Positions 8,985-18,399 of a stretch of DNA of 64,000 bases are shown in pieces. Where the stretch lies: assembly GCF_014652095.1 (NCBI RefSeq), contig NZ_BMYD01000003.1:372001-436000 (forward strand), given 5' to 3'. The stretch's first letter is position 1; each line of letters starts with the position of its first letter. Under the pieces are notes generated by a model that was not told the origin of the DNA, made no database searches, and saw only the letters and a program-made list of their open reading frames with translations. A program made the position numbers and the translations under genes. Origin of the DNA: Cognatilysobacter bugurensis (GTDB taxonomy: Bacteria; Pseudomonadota; Gammaproteobacteria; Xanthomonadales; Xanthomonadaceae).

Positions 8985-9827
8985 CTACCGGCGGCAGCCA
9001 CCGAGTGCGGCGTCGAGCAGCGCGGCGTGCGCTTTCATCTCGTTGCCCAGCGATACCGGCATCTGCTTGCCGCTCAACGCCGCGACCTGCTTCGAGAACG
9101 CACGCAGCACCTTGCAGGCGCATTTGTTCCTGCCCGCGCCATGAAGGCGCTCGATGTTCCGCAGTTTCACCGCCAGCGACCTGGCGTTGCCCGCGCCGAT
9201 GGCGCCGCTCTGCACGGCGGCGCGCAGTTCGCTGATCGCCGAGTCCACGAGTTCCTTGACCGTAAGCTCGGGCGTGGACGTGATCTCGAGCTTCACGTTG
9301 GACCAGCCCGCCGCCACCGTGTGAAGGAAGAGCGAGTAAACGTCCGCCTGCAGCCTCCGCGTCGGCAGCGCGTCCGTGGTGATCATCGACGGCGGCTCCC
9401 CGTTCGGTCCGGGAAACCCAGTAAAGCCGAGTTCGGCGGCATTGACGGGCGAGCCGCCGAGCGTGTCGGGCTGGAGCACGCGGCCTGCATACACCGAGAC
9501 CTGATCGTCCGGGTTCGCCGTGTTGTCGAACGTCTGCAGCTGGCCCGGCCCCAGCACCACGTCCAGATCCGCCGCAGGAATCTGCACCCGGAAGCTCACG
9601 ACCGCGTCGTCGATGAACCAGCCCTTCGACGGATCCGGATCGCGGTCCGGAGCAGCGGTGTCGAGCACATACGTGACGGTGACGGCGTCGCCCTCGTCGA
9701 GCACCGGGTGGTCGTAGGCCTCCTGGATGGTGCCCGTGTAGGTGACTGTGACGGTTTCCGCGAACGCTTGAACCGGCGCAAGCGCCAATCCGAAAGCGAC
9801 GGACAGCAGAGTCGCGAATGCACGCAT
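8985..9827 (-). CDS. secreted hypothetical protein
   Basis: 280 residues with a clear signal peptide (MRAFATLLSVAFGLALAP, cleavage near AFA/ET). The mature N-terminal half is beta-rich with Asp/Pro loops (VTYTGTIQEAYDHPVLDEGD) and resembles secreted proteins of the type found near extracellular sorting systems, but no sorting tail is present. The C-terminal 90 residues are helical and contain three Cys (CAC near residue 238 and one near the end), possibly a disulfide-held bundle. Function unknown. Confidence 0.75.
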   Translation of the reverse strand: MRAFATLLSVAFGLALAPVQAFAETVTVTYTGTIQEAYDHPVLDEGDAVTVTYVLDTAAPDRDPDPSKGWFIDDAVVSFRVQIPAADLDVVLGPGQLQTFDNTANPDDQVSVYAGRVLQPDTLGGSPVNAAELGFTGFPGPNGEPPSMITTDALPTRRLQADVYSLFLHTVAAGWSNVKLEITSTPELTVKELVDSAISELRAAVQSGAIGAGNARSLAVKLRNIERLHGAGRNKCACKVLRAFSKQVAALSGKQMPVSLGNEMKAHAALLDAALGGCRR

Positions 9828-10201
9828 GGGCTGATCCTCGAAGCAGGGGCATGTACGTCTGGACTATGCCGCGGCGCATCCGCCACCGGTCTGCTTGAGC
9901 CGCGTTACTTTGTTGCAACCGCAGCCGAGAGGCTCGTCTGCGGCGCGCAGCCGGTCTTACGCCGTGCACCGATCGAGCGATCGAAACAACGGCAGGCGCG
10001 GCCAGTTTGTTCGAGTCAGGCTGTTCGCTTATGGCCGCCATTGAACACCGAACCGTGCGGTGAGTTTGCAGCAGCTTGGATCGAGTCGGTGACAGAAGCC
10101 TTGAAGTTCAGGATCGGCAGCGCCACTGAATGACTTCACGGCTGTGTCGTCAGTTTCGATCCAGTCACTCTCCTTAGAAGCGGCTCACCACGGACGGCAA
10201 G
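9828..10201. other. divergent intergenic region
   Basis: 374 bases between divergent genes; no supported gene or site. Confidence 0.4.
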
Positions 10202-10636
10202 ATGGAACAAAACGGGAATGGCAGCATTGAATTCGACGTGGCTTACCACTACGGCGAGTACCGCTCGTTCGTGCAATCCGCGATCGATAGAAAACTTCCA
10301 GAATTGGCTGCGCAAACCGGAAAATCGGTGAACGGCCCCATGCACCGATGCACGATGGCACTTCTGGCAGTCGTGCTGCCTGTGGTCTTCCTCTACAAGG
10401 TTCTGCGCGTCGGCCGTTGTCGGTTCCGGATCGATGCGAACGAGATCCGGCGGATCAGCAAGAACGGCGAGGCCGTTGTGCCTTGGAACCAGATTCGAGC
10501 GGTCTACGACTGCAAGTCTGGCCTTCTGCTGATGAAGGAAAACGGCGGCCTGCCGATTCCGGACCGCGTGCTGAGCACCGGGCAGCGTCGACAACTGCGT
10601 GCCTTTGTCGATTTACACGGGCTGGCCGCTCGATAG
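10202..10636 (+). CDS. YcxB-like membrane protein
   Basis: 144 residues. A soluble start is followed by one hydrophobic helix at about residues 52-66 (ALLAVVLPVVFLYKV). The C-terminal domain (RFRIDANEIRRISKNGEAV, then VPWNQIRAVYD) matches the pattern of YcxB-like/bacterial PH-type domains, in which a beta-sandwich follows membrane helices. Role unknown; probably inner membrane. Confidence 0.7.
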   Translation: MEQNGNGSIEFDVAYHYGEYRSFVQSAIDRKLPELAAQTGKSVNGPMHRCTMALLAVVLPVVFLYKVLRVGRCRFRIDANEIRRISKNGEAVVPWNQIRAVYDCKSGLLLMKENGGLPIPDRVLSTGQRRQLRAFVDLHGLAAR

Positions 10637-11011
10637 CATCGCGGTCAAACACGGCGCTGGGCCTAAACGAGCGCTGGCATCGGCTTGCAGAGGCGCGCTC
10701 GGTGTATTGCGCGCGTTGCACGAACACAACGCTGGAGTGCTCAGCTGCTTTGCCCTATTCCGTGTTTCCTGGGCAGTGGATTCGGTTCCGTTTCAGGCGT
10801 TAAAGCCGTCTGCAGGCAAAGCCCGCATCAGTCGGTGCCTGTTGCCAGGAGGAAGGTCGGCTGTTCGGAGACAATTGCCTCGACCCTCCGCAGCAAGCGT
10901 AGCGCCGCGTCAGGCCGTCACCGCGTGAGCCGCTGTCGCGGTGCCGGAGGCGCATTGGCCCCGTCGAGGCAGCTCGGGTAAATTTCACTTTGGCGAGGGG
11001 TCGCCGAGGGG
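10637..11011. other. intergenic region
   Basis: 375 bases between two co-oriented genes; no gene, repeat or terminator recognised. Confidence 0.4.
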
Positions 11012-11545
11012 ATGGAAAGGATGTCCGCAGCGTTTGCCTACCTGCACACCGCCGATCGCGAGCAAATGCTCCGCGCCGATGCGCTCGTGGTGGTGTTTCA
11101 CCGTCGTGAGGTCGATGCCGGACTGACCGGGCGCACCGTCGACCTGCTGTGCGCCCTGTCTGACGACCCGGTGTTGGCGCACAAATTCGAAGGCCGCCTT
11201 CATCTGGTGTTCGAGGGCTACAAAACGACGCCGCCGTACCAGAGTCCGGCCTGTCGCCGATTCTTCCGCGCGGTCACTGACCAATGGCCGTTCTGGTTCC
11301 ACTTTCTGGAACGCCGGGACGGCAGCCTGCGGCTTGCAGTGCGAATGCTCGTCGGCGTCACCGAAGTCCACCGCAAGGGCGCAGCTGCCGTGGGGATCGT
11401 CGACGTTGCGCTATTGAACGTCACCGTGGACGGGATGTTGTATGGCTTGGCCGGGATTCACCAGGACCTGCGCATCGGAGCGGACTACACCACCCGCGCC
11501 TCGTCCGCTGTGTTGCAGGCGCTTCGCGCGCGCCAACTCGCTTGA
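11012..11545 (+). CDS. hypothetical protein
   Basis: 177 residues, soluble, no signal peptide. It reads as a mixed alpha/beta domain (MLRADALVVVFHRREVDAG; RRFFRAVTDQWPFWFHFLE) with several aromatic residues in the middle. I do not recognise the family. ATG at 11012 and ATG at 11021 are both possible starts and both lie close behind purine-rich sequence. Confidence 0.65.
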   Translation: MERMSAAFAYLHTADREQMLRADALVVVFHRREVDAGLTGRTVDLLCALSDDPVLAHKFEGRLHLVFEGYKTTPPYQSPACRRFFRAVTDQWPFWFHFLERRDGSLRLAVRMLVGVTEVHRKGAAAVGIVDVALLNVTVDGMLYGLAGIHQDLRIGADYTTRASSAVLQALRARQLA

Positions 11546-11649
11546 GTGAAGCGCGCGCCGCAAATGCACAGCAGGTTGATCGTCGACAGCCGTCTCGACC
11601 GATCACGCCGGCGGGGCCGCGGTCGTTCGCTCCCAGGCCGCAACAGGCA

Positions 11650-12690
11650 TCAGATCGAATCCTGCGCCGCGCGGGCGCGTAACTCGGCAATGAGCCCGGC
11701 CGAATCGTCCACGCCCAGATAGATCTGATCGACGACGCGACTGCCTGCCAGGCCGCGCACGCGAGTACCGGGCGCCAGTCCGATCAGCACGTTGGCCTCG
11801 CCCATTCCGATCAGGCGAAGTCGCCCCTTCGCCCGGCGCACCGGCCCGCGCGTCGGCTCGACGGTGGCGATGGATGACCACTCGAGCAGGAAGTCGCTCG
11901 CCACGCCGTACCGCACCTGCAGGCCGCGCTCGGTCACGCTGAGCGGGCGGTAGAGCGTAGCCCGGTACTCCGCGAGCATGAACACAAACCCGTATGCGGA
12001 CAACGCGGTGACGACGGCCGCAATGAGCGGGTCGAACAGGTGGATGAGGACGTGCGCGATCGGAATTTCCGCACCGATCGCGATGAGGAAACCCAGCTGA
12101 TTCGTCGCATTCATTCCCTGCTTGCCGACATGAAAGTGGCGAAGCCCGGGAAACGCTTGCCGGATCGGCCGCCTGAAAAGCCCGTACAGCCAGACGCGGC
12201 TCTCGAGCCGCAGCGCCCGCGTGAAAGCGCTGTCGCCGAAGCGGGCGCTGATGGCGCGATCGAGCGCGAGTTCCAGATTCTGGCTGTGGCGCTCGCGCGC
12301 CACCTGGGTGAGCAGCAGGGTGATCAGGCCCAGCTGGAACATCACAACGACGGCGAGCGCGACGTATCGAAGATCGTCCACGACGTGCCACGCGTTCTTG
12401 CTCTCGTCCGGGAGAATCAGGCTTCCAGCGAGCGCACCCAGACTCACCAGCGCGAGCGCCCTGAAGGCAGCGGCCTTGCCCTGTCTCCAATTGAGCGCGA
12501 GAAACACGAGCGGCACGACCAGCAGCAGGTCGACCATGACCGGCCACTCGGGCGCCGGGCCGGTCGAGAAACGCGCGTAATTGCGAACGAGCAGGGCATT
12601 GACGGCAACGACGGCGGCCGCAAAGGCCAGAAACGCGATGCTGCTTCGGGCCGCCGGCAGACGGTTGGAGGCGATCTCAAGTGCAGTCAT
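11650..12690 (-). CDS. multi-pass membrane protein with C-terminal PH-like domain
   Basis: 346 residues. Four or so hydrophobic helices are visible in the first 130 residues (SSIAFLAFAAAVVAVNALL; MVDLLLVVPLVFLAL; YVALAVVVMFQLGLITLLL) and two more near 205-245. The soluble C-terminus from about residue 255 (YRPLSVTERGLQVRYGV, then LEWSSIATVEP) looks like a bacterial PH-type domain. Function unknown; inner membrane. It converges with the gene at 11012. Confidence 0.75.
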   Translation of the reverse strand: MTALEIASNRLPAARSSIAFLAFAAAVVAVNALLVRNYARFSTGPAPEWPVMVDLLLVVPLVFLALNWRQGKAAAFRALALVSLGALAGSLILPDESKNAWHVVDDLRYVALAVVVMFQLGLITLLLTQVARERHSQNLELALDRAISARFGDSAFTRALRLESRVWLYGLFRRPIRQAFPGLRHFHVGKQGMNATNQLGFLIAIGAEIPIAHVLIHLFDPLIAAVVTALSAYGFVFMLAEYRATLYRPLSVTERGLQVRYGVASDFLLEWSSIATVEPTRGPVRRAKGRLRLIGMGEANVLIGLAPGTRVRGLAGSRVVDQIYLGVDDSAGLIAELRARAAQDSI

Positions 12691-13064
12691 ATGCGGAATG
12701 CTCGGCTTCCTGGCCTCAGGCGGTCAGGTCGATTTTCCCATACGACTCAGGCGCGCCGCCCGAGGGTCGCTTTGAACCGGAAGCGGCGATCTGCACAGGG
12801 CCGGAGACGGGCGTCGGCGGATCAGCTCCAACGGGCCAGCGCTCCGCAGCCTGAGCCGCCAGCCAGCGGTGTCACCGCGCGCCAGGTGGCCACCGGCAGC
12901 CGTCCCCATCGACACGCTGGCTGTACGTCCGAGCCGCCCTCAACCGTGCCGTCTCAGGCAAGGGGAGGCCAGCAAACCCCTTTCGCGGCGGAACAACACT
13001 TGCATGGAGGGGAGATCGCGGCCGTCCGCGGTCACCCTTTTCGCCTGAACAGGTCGCATGCGCC
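12691..13064. other. divergent intergenic region
   Basis: 374 bases upstream of both the membrane protein and the TPR-GGDEF gene. No promoter could be assigned. Confidence 0.4.
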
Positions 13065-15146
13065 ATGAAGCCGTCGCTTCGTACCCACCTGACCGCCGTG
13101 GTCCTGGTCCTGACCGCGACGGCGTCCGCCGCGTCGGTCGCGGCGCCGTCCACCGTCGATGCGCTGCTCGATCAGCACGGCCGCAAGGGCTACGCCTCAC
13201 CGCTGGTGGCGCTTCGGGCGCTGCAGGCGGCGCCCGATAGGCCGTCGGCTGATGCACCGCTGGACAAGCAGCAGCGTTACCAGGCGGCGCTCGCCGACTA
13301 CGCGACCGTCGCCGGTGAGGACGCGGTCGCCGAGCAGGCGATCAAGGCGCTCGGCACGCTGGCAACCGAACGCGGGTGCCAACCCTGCGGCGTGCTGCAG
13401 CTGGTCCGACAGGCCGAATTCGCAGCCGCGAACAAGAAGCCTGGCGACGCCCGCGCGCACATGACGCGCGCGCTCCAGCACCTGCCGTCTGCCGAGCAGG
13501 CACAGCGCCTGGAGATCATGACCGCGCACGCCAGCGTTCTGGAGCACGGTGACGAGTTCGACGAGGCGATCAAGGCAGGCGTGGAAGCCGCGGACCTCGC
13601 GATGCGGATGGATGAGCCCGCTCGACAGGTGGATGTGCTCGCGATCATGGCGCGGGCCAACCTCACCCGCGGAGATCTGGATCGCGGGCTGGCGCTCTCC
13701 ACCGAGGCTTATGCGCTCGCCAAGCGCATCGGCTACACGTACCAGATGGCGCGCATGCGCAACAACCAGAGCTACGTTTACGGCGGGCGGGACGATCTCC
13801 CGAAGTTCCACGCCGCACTGACCGACGCCCTGCGCCTGTCGAACGGCGTGCCCGGCATGGAGCGCTTTTCGCTGACGACGCTGATCAATCTGTCGGCGTA
13901 CCACATCTACGCCAAGCAGTTTCCCGAATCGATCGAGGTGACCCGCCGCGCCGAGGCGCTGGCGAACGAGCTGGGGGACGATTTATCAGTCGCCTTTGCC
14001 GTCAGCAACCGCGGCAGCGCGATGGCCCGCATGGGGCAGGTCAGCTCCGGGCTCGCCCTGATGCAGAAGGGCAGCGACCTGGCGGCGGGCGCGGGCGACA
14101 AGCGCGCCAGCATCGACCTGCTGGATGAGAAGGCCAACGTCTACGAACTCGTCGGGCGCCCCGCCGACGCGCTCGCCACGCTGCGCCGCGTCATCGCGCT
14201 CGACAAGGAGTTGACCCAGACCCAGCGCGACGCGGTCCTCGTCGAGCTGCAGGAGAAGTTCTCCGCCGAGCGGAAGTCGCACGAAATCGACCGTCTTTCG
14301 ACGGAGAGCGCGCGGCGCCAGGCGGAGGTGGAGGCGCGCACCTGGCAGCAGCGGCTGTGGGCCGCCGTCGCCGTCGCGTTCGCGCTGGGCACCGTGCTGC
14401 TTTGGCTCGGCCTGCGGCACGTGCGTCGGCGCAACCGGCTCCTCGAAGACGACAACGCCGCTCTCAGCGAGCAGTCCGCCCACGACCCGCTGACCGGCGC
14501 GTACAACCGCCGTCACTGCGAGCGCCTCATGGGCCAGCAGGAGTTGACGCTTCACGCCCGCGACCTCAACGGGGAGGGAAAGGCCGGCGTGGGCCTGATG
14601 GTCATCGACGTGGACTTCTTCAAGAAGGTCAACGACGCGCACGGCCACGTCGCGGGCGACGCCGTGCTCAAGGGCGTCGCCGGTCGCCTGCAATCACTGG
14701 TCCGGGATCAGGACGCGGTGGTGCGCTGGGGCGGCGAGGAGTTCCTGCTGGTGCTTCCGGGCGCGTCCCGCGATGGCCTCGCGGTCATCGCGCGGCGGGT
14801 ACTCGACATCATTGCGACCGAGCCGTTCGAAGTGAATGGCGCGCTGATCCACGTGACGGCTTCGGCCGGCGCCGTGGTGTGGCCATTCAAGGACGGCCAA
14901 CGCTGGGAAGAGGCGATGCACGTCGCCGACCTTGCGCTCTACGAGTCCAAGGGCAGCGGGCGCAACCGGGCGACCTACGTGGTTCGTGTTGCAGAAGACG
15001 CCCAGATGGAGCGGGTCTACCGCGACCTCGGTGCGGCACGCGAACAGGGCGAAGTCGAGCTCCAGACCGTCGTCGGCCCGGTGCGGCCCACGCCTGACGA
15101 CGTCCATCGCAACGCCGAGGAGGACGGCGTGCCTGCGCTCCTCTAG
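13065..15146 (+). CDS. TPR-GGDEF diguanylate cyclase
   Basis: 693 residues. A signal peptide is followed by a periplasmic alpha-solenoid of TPR-like repeats (about 85-390). A coiled coil and one membrane helix at about 430-448 (LWAAVAVAFALGTVLLWLGL) lead to a cytoplasmic GGDEF domain (about 465-640). The catalytic motif is GGEEF in RWGGEEFLLVLPG, the I-site RDQD stands five residues upstream, and the domain opens with DPLTGAYNRR. So it is a c-di-GMP synthase that senses something in the periplasm through TPRs and is product-inhibited. The organisation is common in Xanthomonadales-type bacteria. Confidence 0.93.
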   Translation: MKPSLRTHLTAVVLVLTATASAASVAAPSTVDALLDQHGRKGYASPLVALRALQAAPDRPSADAPLDKQQRYQAALADYATVAGEDAVAEQAIKALGTLATERGCQPCGVLQLVRQAEFAAANKKPGDARAHMTRALQHLPSAEQAQRLEIMTAHASVLEHGDEFDEAIKAGVEAADLAMRMDEPARQVDVLAIMARANLTRGDLDRGLALSTEAYALAKRIGYTYQMARMRNNQSYVYGGRDDLPKFHAALTDALRLSNGVPGMERFSLTTLINLSAYHIYAKQFPESIEVTRRAEALANELGDDLSVAFAVSNRGSAMARMGQVSSGLALMQKGSDLAAGAGDKRASIDLLDEKANVYELVGRPADALATLRRVIALDKELTQTQRDAVLVELQEKFSAERKSHEIDRLSTESARRQAEVEARTWQQRLWAAVAVAFALGTVLLWLGLRHVRRRNRLLEDDNAALSEQSAHDPLTGAYNRRHCERLMGQQELTLHARDLNGEGKAGVGLMVIDVDFFKKVNDAHGHVAGDAVLKGVAGRLQSLVRDQDAVVRWGGEEFLLVLPGASRDGLAVIARRVLDIIATEPFEVNGALIHVTASAGAVVWPFKDGQRWEEAMHVADLALYESKGSGRNRATYVVRVAEDAQMERVYRDLGAAREQGEVELQTVVGPVRPTPDDVHRNAEEDGVPALL

Positions 15147-15203
15147 GGGGAGGCTTCGCCTACACGCGTCGCGAGCGCCGTCGACCGCCCGGCGAACGAA
15201 CGA

Positions 15204-16538
15204 TCAGAGCTGAGTACGGAGCGGCACCATCAGCGTTTCGACCACACGGTGTCGCAGCGAACGGTTGTCCCATTCCTGGTACAGATAGGGCTGTCCATTT
15301 TTCAGGTCGGCCTCGAACGTGCGCGTCATCCGCGCCGCGAAGTCGGCGTCGTACATGTTGAGGCTTGCCTCGTCGTTGAGACGGAACGAGCGGATATCGA
15401 AGTTCGTGGAGCCGACCGACACCATTTCCTCGTCGACGATCAACAGCTTCGCGTGCAGCATCGTCGGTTGGTACTCATAGACCTCGACGCCGGCAAGCAA
15501 CAACGGGCCCCATGAAGCTTTCGAGGAGAAGCGGACGGTGACCGAGTCGATGTGCGGACCCGGCAGCAGCACCCGCACCCGCACGCCTCGGTGTCGCGCC
15601 GCGATGAACGCCCGCGTGATGAGCTCGTCGGGCACGAAATAGGACGCTGCCAGGTCGATGGTTTCGTCGGCGGCCGCAATCGCCATCAGGTACATCAGGT
15701 GCATGCTTTCGCTGCCACCGGCAGGCGAAGCGATGAACAGATGGGCCGGGGTGTCGCCTACAGGCGCAAGCGGTGGAAAGTACGCGGCCCCGTTGAGCAC
15801 TTCGCCGGTCGTCTTCATCCAGTTGTCGTTGAATGCAGCCTGCAGCTGCGCAACGACCGGGCCCTCGACGCGGAAGTGGATATCGCGCCAATGATCCGGG
15901 CTCTGCGCGTCTCCCAACCACTGGTCCGCCACGCCCACGCCGCCGGTGAAGCCCAACCTGCCGTCGATGACCAGCAGCTTGCGGTGCGTACGGTTGTTGA
16001 GCCGGCCGAGGTTGTACCAGCGAAGTGGGCGGTAATGGTGGACTTGCACGCCTGCATCGCGCATTCGCTCGAGCAGGTCGTTATCCATCTTGATGCTGCC
16101 GGCCCAGTCGAGCGTGACGTGCACCTTGACTCCGGCCCGGGCGCGCTCGGCCAGCGCGTCCGCAAATGCATCGCCGATCTCACCGGACCAGTAAATGTAC
16201 GTCTCGAACGTGATCGTCTTTTGCGCGCTTCTTATTCCGTCGAGCATGGCGGCAAATATTTCGTCACCGTTGTGCAGCGGTGTGATGCGATTGCCCGGCA
16301 ATACCGCGGGACCGAGCAGAACTGACATCTCACGCCGGTACTGTTCGTCCGCAACCCCGTAGCGGTGCTCGATCTTGCGCTCGAGATTTTTCTCCGGCGT
16401 CGAGAAGTTGGCGGCGATCACGATGAGCAGCGCGGTGCACGCCGCCGTCGCGACGATGATCGCGAGCAGGCGCATCAGCGTGCGGTTGCGGCCGGCAGCG
16501 GCGGGTATACGGCCCAACATGCGCCACGGTGAGTTCAC
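15204..16538 (-). CDS. phospholipase D-family / cardiolipin synthase-like protein
   Basis: 444 residues from GTG 16538, which has GGGGAG 10 bases upstream; ATG 16520 (438 aa) is the alternative. One N-terminal membrane helix (MRLLAIIVATAACTALLIV) is followed by two PLD domains, each with an HKD motif: HRKLLVIDGRLGFTGG and HAKLLIVDEEMVSVGS with downstream NFD. Such enzymes transfer phosphatidyl groups, as in cardiolipin synthesis from phosphatidylglycerol, at the inner membrane. It starts four bases after the stop of the EAL-cobalamin gene, so the two are probably co-transcribed and may respond together. Confidence 0.9.
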   Translation of the reverse strand: MNSPWRMLGRIPAAAGRNRTLMRLLAIIVATAACTALLIVIAANFSTPEKNLERKIEHRYGVADEQYRREMSVLLGPAVLPGNRITPLHNGDEIFAAMLDGIRSAQKTITFETYIYWSGEIGDAFADALAERARAGVKVHVTLDWAGSIKMDNDLLERMRDAGVQVHHYRPLRWYNLGRLNNRTHRKLLVIDGRLGFTGGVGVADQWLGDAQSPDHWRDIHFRVEGPVVAQLQAAFNDNWMKTTGEVLNGAAYFPPLAPVGDTPAHLFIASPAGGSESMHLMYLMAIAAADETIDLAASYFVPDELITRAFIAARHRGVRVRVLLPGPHIDSVTVRFSSKASWGPLLLAGVEVYEYQPTMLHAKLLIVDEEMVSVGSTNFDIRSFRLNDEASLNMYDADFAARMTRTFEADLKNGQPYLYQEWDNRSLRHRVVETLMVPLRTQL

Positions 16539-16542
16539 GTGA

Positions 16543-18399
16543 TCAGCGCTCCCCAAACGAAGCACGGCCGCCGACTCGGGAGCCACTCGACCGCGTGTCG
16601 CCCTCGACTGACCGGCACGCGTGCTCGGCAGCGGCCAAGGCAGATTCCGCATCGGGCGCCCAAATCGTCTGGTTCAATAGCTCCGCGGGCACATGTGAAG
16701 CCGCGAAGCCCTGGCCGCCGATCAGAATCGCGGGGCAGTCGCTTCCCAATGACGCCCGCAGCCGTGCTACGGCGATTTTCACCTCGAGCACGTGTTCCGG
16801 CAGGGACGCGGACAGCCCGACGATGTGCGGTCTCCACGACCTGATGTGTTCAATCAAAACCTCTGTGGGCACGTTTGCACCCAGGCCGTGCGCGATCCAG
16901 CCTGCGCCATCGAATGCGTCCGACAGCATTTGCACTCCCACCGCATGATGGTTGCCTCGCACACACGCGAGCAGGGCTTTCTTTCCGTTCCGGTCGACTG
17001 CGGGCTGACGCGCGTGGAGTTCAACCATGATCGAAAGCGCCAATGAGGTTGCCAGGTGCTCCTCAGCCACACTGACCTGGCCGCGCCGCCAGAGCGAGCC
17101 GACGCGGTAGAGCGCGGGCCGGATCAGCTCGCAACCGACCTCGACCAGGCCGTGTCCGCGCGCCATCCGCCGCTCGATCAGGTGGATGCCCTCGCTGCGG
17201 GAGCCTGTCAGCAACGCGAGCACAAACGCGCTGCACTCGGGCCATGCCGCCGCGCAGGCGTGGTCGATATCGACGCGAACCGAAATTTCGGCCAGCTGCC
17301 TGAAGGCGCCACCGGTCGCCGCCCACAGCTTCTCGAGAGCAACCGGGGGCAATGGCCCGGAAAAGTAATACCCCTGTGCCTCGTCGCACTCGTGCGCCTG
17401 CAGAAACTGAATCTGTTCCGCAGTCTCCACGCATTCGGCGATGACCTTCAGGTCAAGTCGGTGCGCCATGTCGAGGATGGCCGCCGCAATTGACGCACCT
17501 TCAGCACTTTCGGTGACCTCGCGCATAAAGCTGCCATCGATCTTGACGGTGTGGAGGGGAAAGTGACGAAGGCACGAAAGGCTGGAATAGCCCGTGCCGA
17601 AATCATCGACTGACGACCTGACACCCATCGCGCGCAGGCGCTCGAGCATGTGGATGCTGTTGTCCGCATCGGCCATCGCCGCGCTCTCGGTGATCTCGAG
17701 CTCGAGCATGAATGACGGCACCCGATGGGTGCGCAGGGCGGCTTCCACGGTGCCGACCAAACCCGTGGTTCCACCGGCAAGCTCGGCAGCAGCGTCTGCG
17801 GCTTTCCCAGTAGCCGCGAAATTCGATCGCGCGATCTGCAGCGCGGAGACGTTCACGGCGATCGGCAGCGGGCATATACCGCGGGCACGCCATTCCGCAA
17901 GCTGCTTGCACGCTGCGTCGATGATCCAGGCGCCGACCGGCACGATCAGACCGGACTCCTCGAGAAGCGGAATGAACTCGCAGGGCGGCACCATGCCGTG
18001 GCCCGGCCGCAACCATCGGAGCAGGGCTTCGACGCCCGTCCAGGCTCCCGTCGTTAGCGAGACCTTGGGTTGGTAATGCAGTACGAACTCGCGGCGCGCG
18101 AGCGCCTCTCGCAGAGCGATCGTCAGCTCCGTTTTCGCGTCGCGTGGCTCGCGCTTGGCGGCCGCTTCCAACGGCAGGGCGTCGTGCCACCGAGCTTCAG
18201 TCTCACGCGCGGCCACGTTTACGCGGACCGCAGACGCATCTGCGTCGTAGACATCTGGCGCGCATAGACCGCTGCAAAGGCTGGCCGAGCAGGCCACCGG
18301 CTCCGGGCTGGGGTCAGACACATGATCCGTCCCATTCGGGATGTCTCTGGACGCCATCGCCTCCAGTGGAGTGATGTGTCCGTTGTCGATCGCGTTCAT
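16543..18399 (-). CDS. EAL phosphodiesterase fused to a CarH-like cobalamin-binding module
   Basis: 618 residues. Residues 1-90 are unstructured. Residues 92-365 are an EAL domain with every expected catalytic residue: E124 (EALLRW), N183 (VNVSA), E238 (ITES), D265-D266 (DDFGTG), K286 (KID), E322 and Q342. An extra Ala/Gly-rich stretch of some 24 residues lies between N183 and E238. Residues 385-460 form a helical cap with W437-x9-E447-H448, the motif that covers the upper face of adenosylcobalamin in CarH light sensors. Residues 470-595 are a B12-binding Rossmann domain: N483-x-H485-xx-G488 gives the lower-face cobalt ligand His, followed by SAS (530-532) and GG (561-562). Inferred role: hydrolysis of c-di-GMP controlled by light or B12. 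There is no DNA-binding domain. First gene of a pair with the PLD enzyme. Confidence 0.9.
   Translation of the reverse strand: MNAIDNGHITPLEAMASRDIPNGTDHVSDPSPEPVACSASLCSGLCAPDVYDADASAVRVNVAARETEARWHDALPLEAAAKREPRDAKTELTIALREALARREFVLHYQPKVSLTTGAWTGVEALLRWLRPGHGMVPPCEFIPLLEESGLIVPVGAWIIDAACKQLAEWRARGICPLPIAVNVSALQIARSNFAATGKAADAAAELAGGTTGLVGTVEAALRTHRVPSFMLELEITESAAMADADNSIHMLERLRAMGVRSSVDDFGTGYSSLSCLRHFPLHTVKIDGSFMREVTESAEGASIAAAILDMAHRLDLKVIAECVETAEQIQFLQAHECDEAQGYYFSGPLPPVALEKLWAATGGAFRQLAEISVRVDIDHACAAAWPECSAFVLALLTGSRSEGIHLIERRMARGHGLVEVGCELIRPALYRVGSLWRRGQVSVAEEHLATSLALSIMVELHARQPAVDRNGKKALLACVRGNHHAVGVQMLSDAFDGAGWIAHGLGANVPTEVLIEHIRSWRPHIVGLSASLPEHVLEVKIAVARLRASLGSDCPAILIGGQGFAASHVPAELLNQTIWAPDAESALAAAEHACRSVEGDTRSSGSRVGGRASFGER

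Noticed and set aside
12040-13068. 342-codon open frame on the plus strand
   Set aside because: Overlaps the membrane protein gene at 11650 in antisense and has no membrane helices or motifs.
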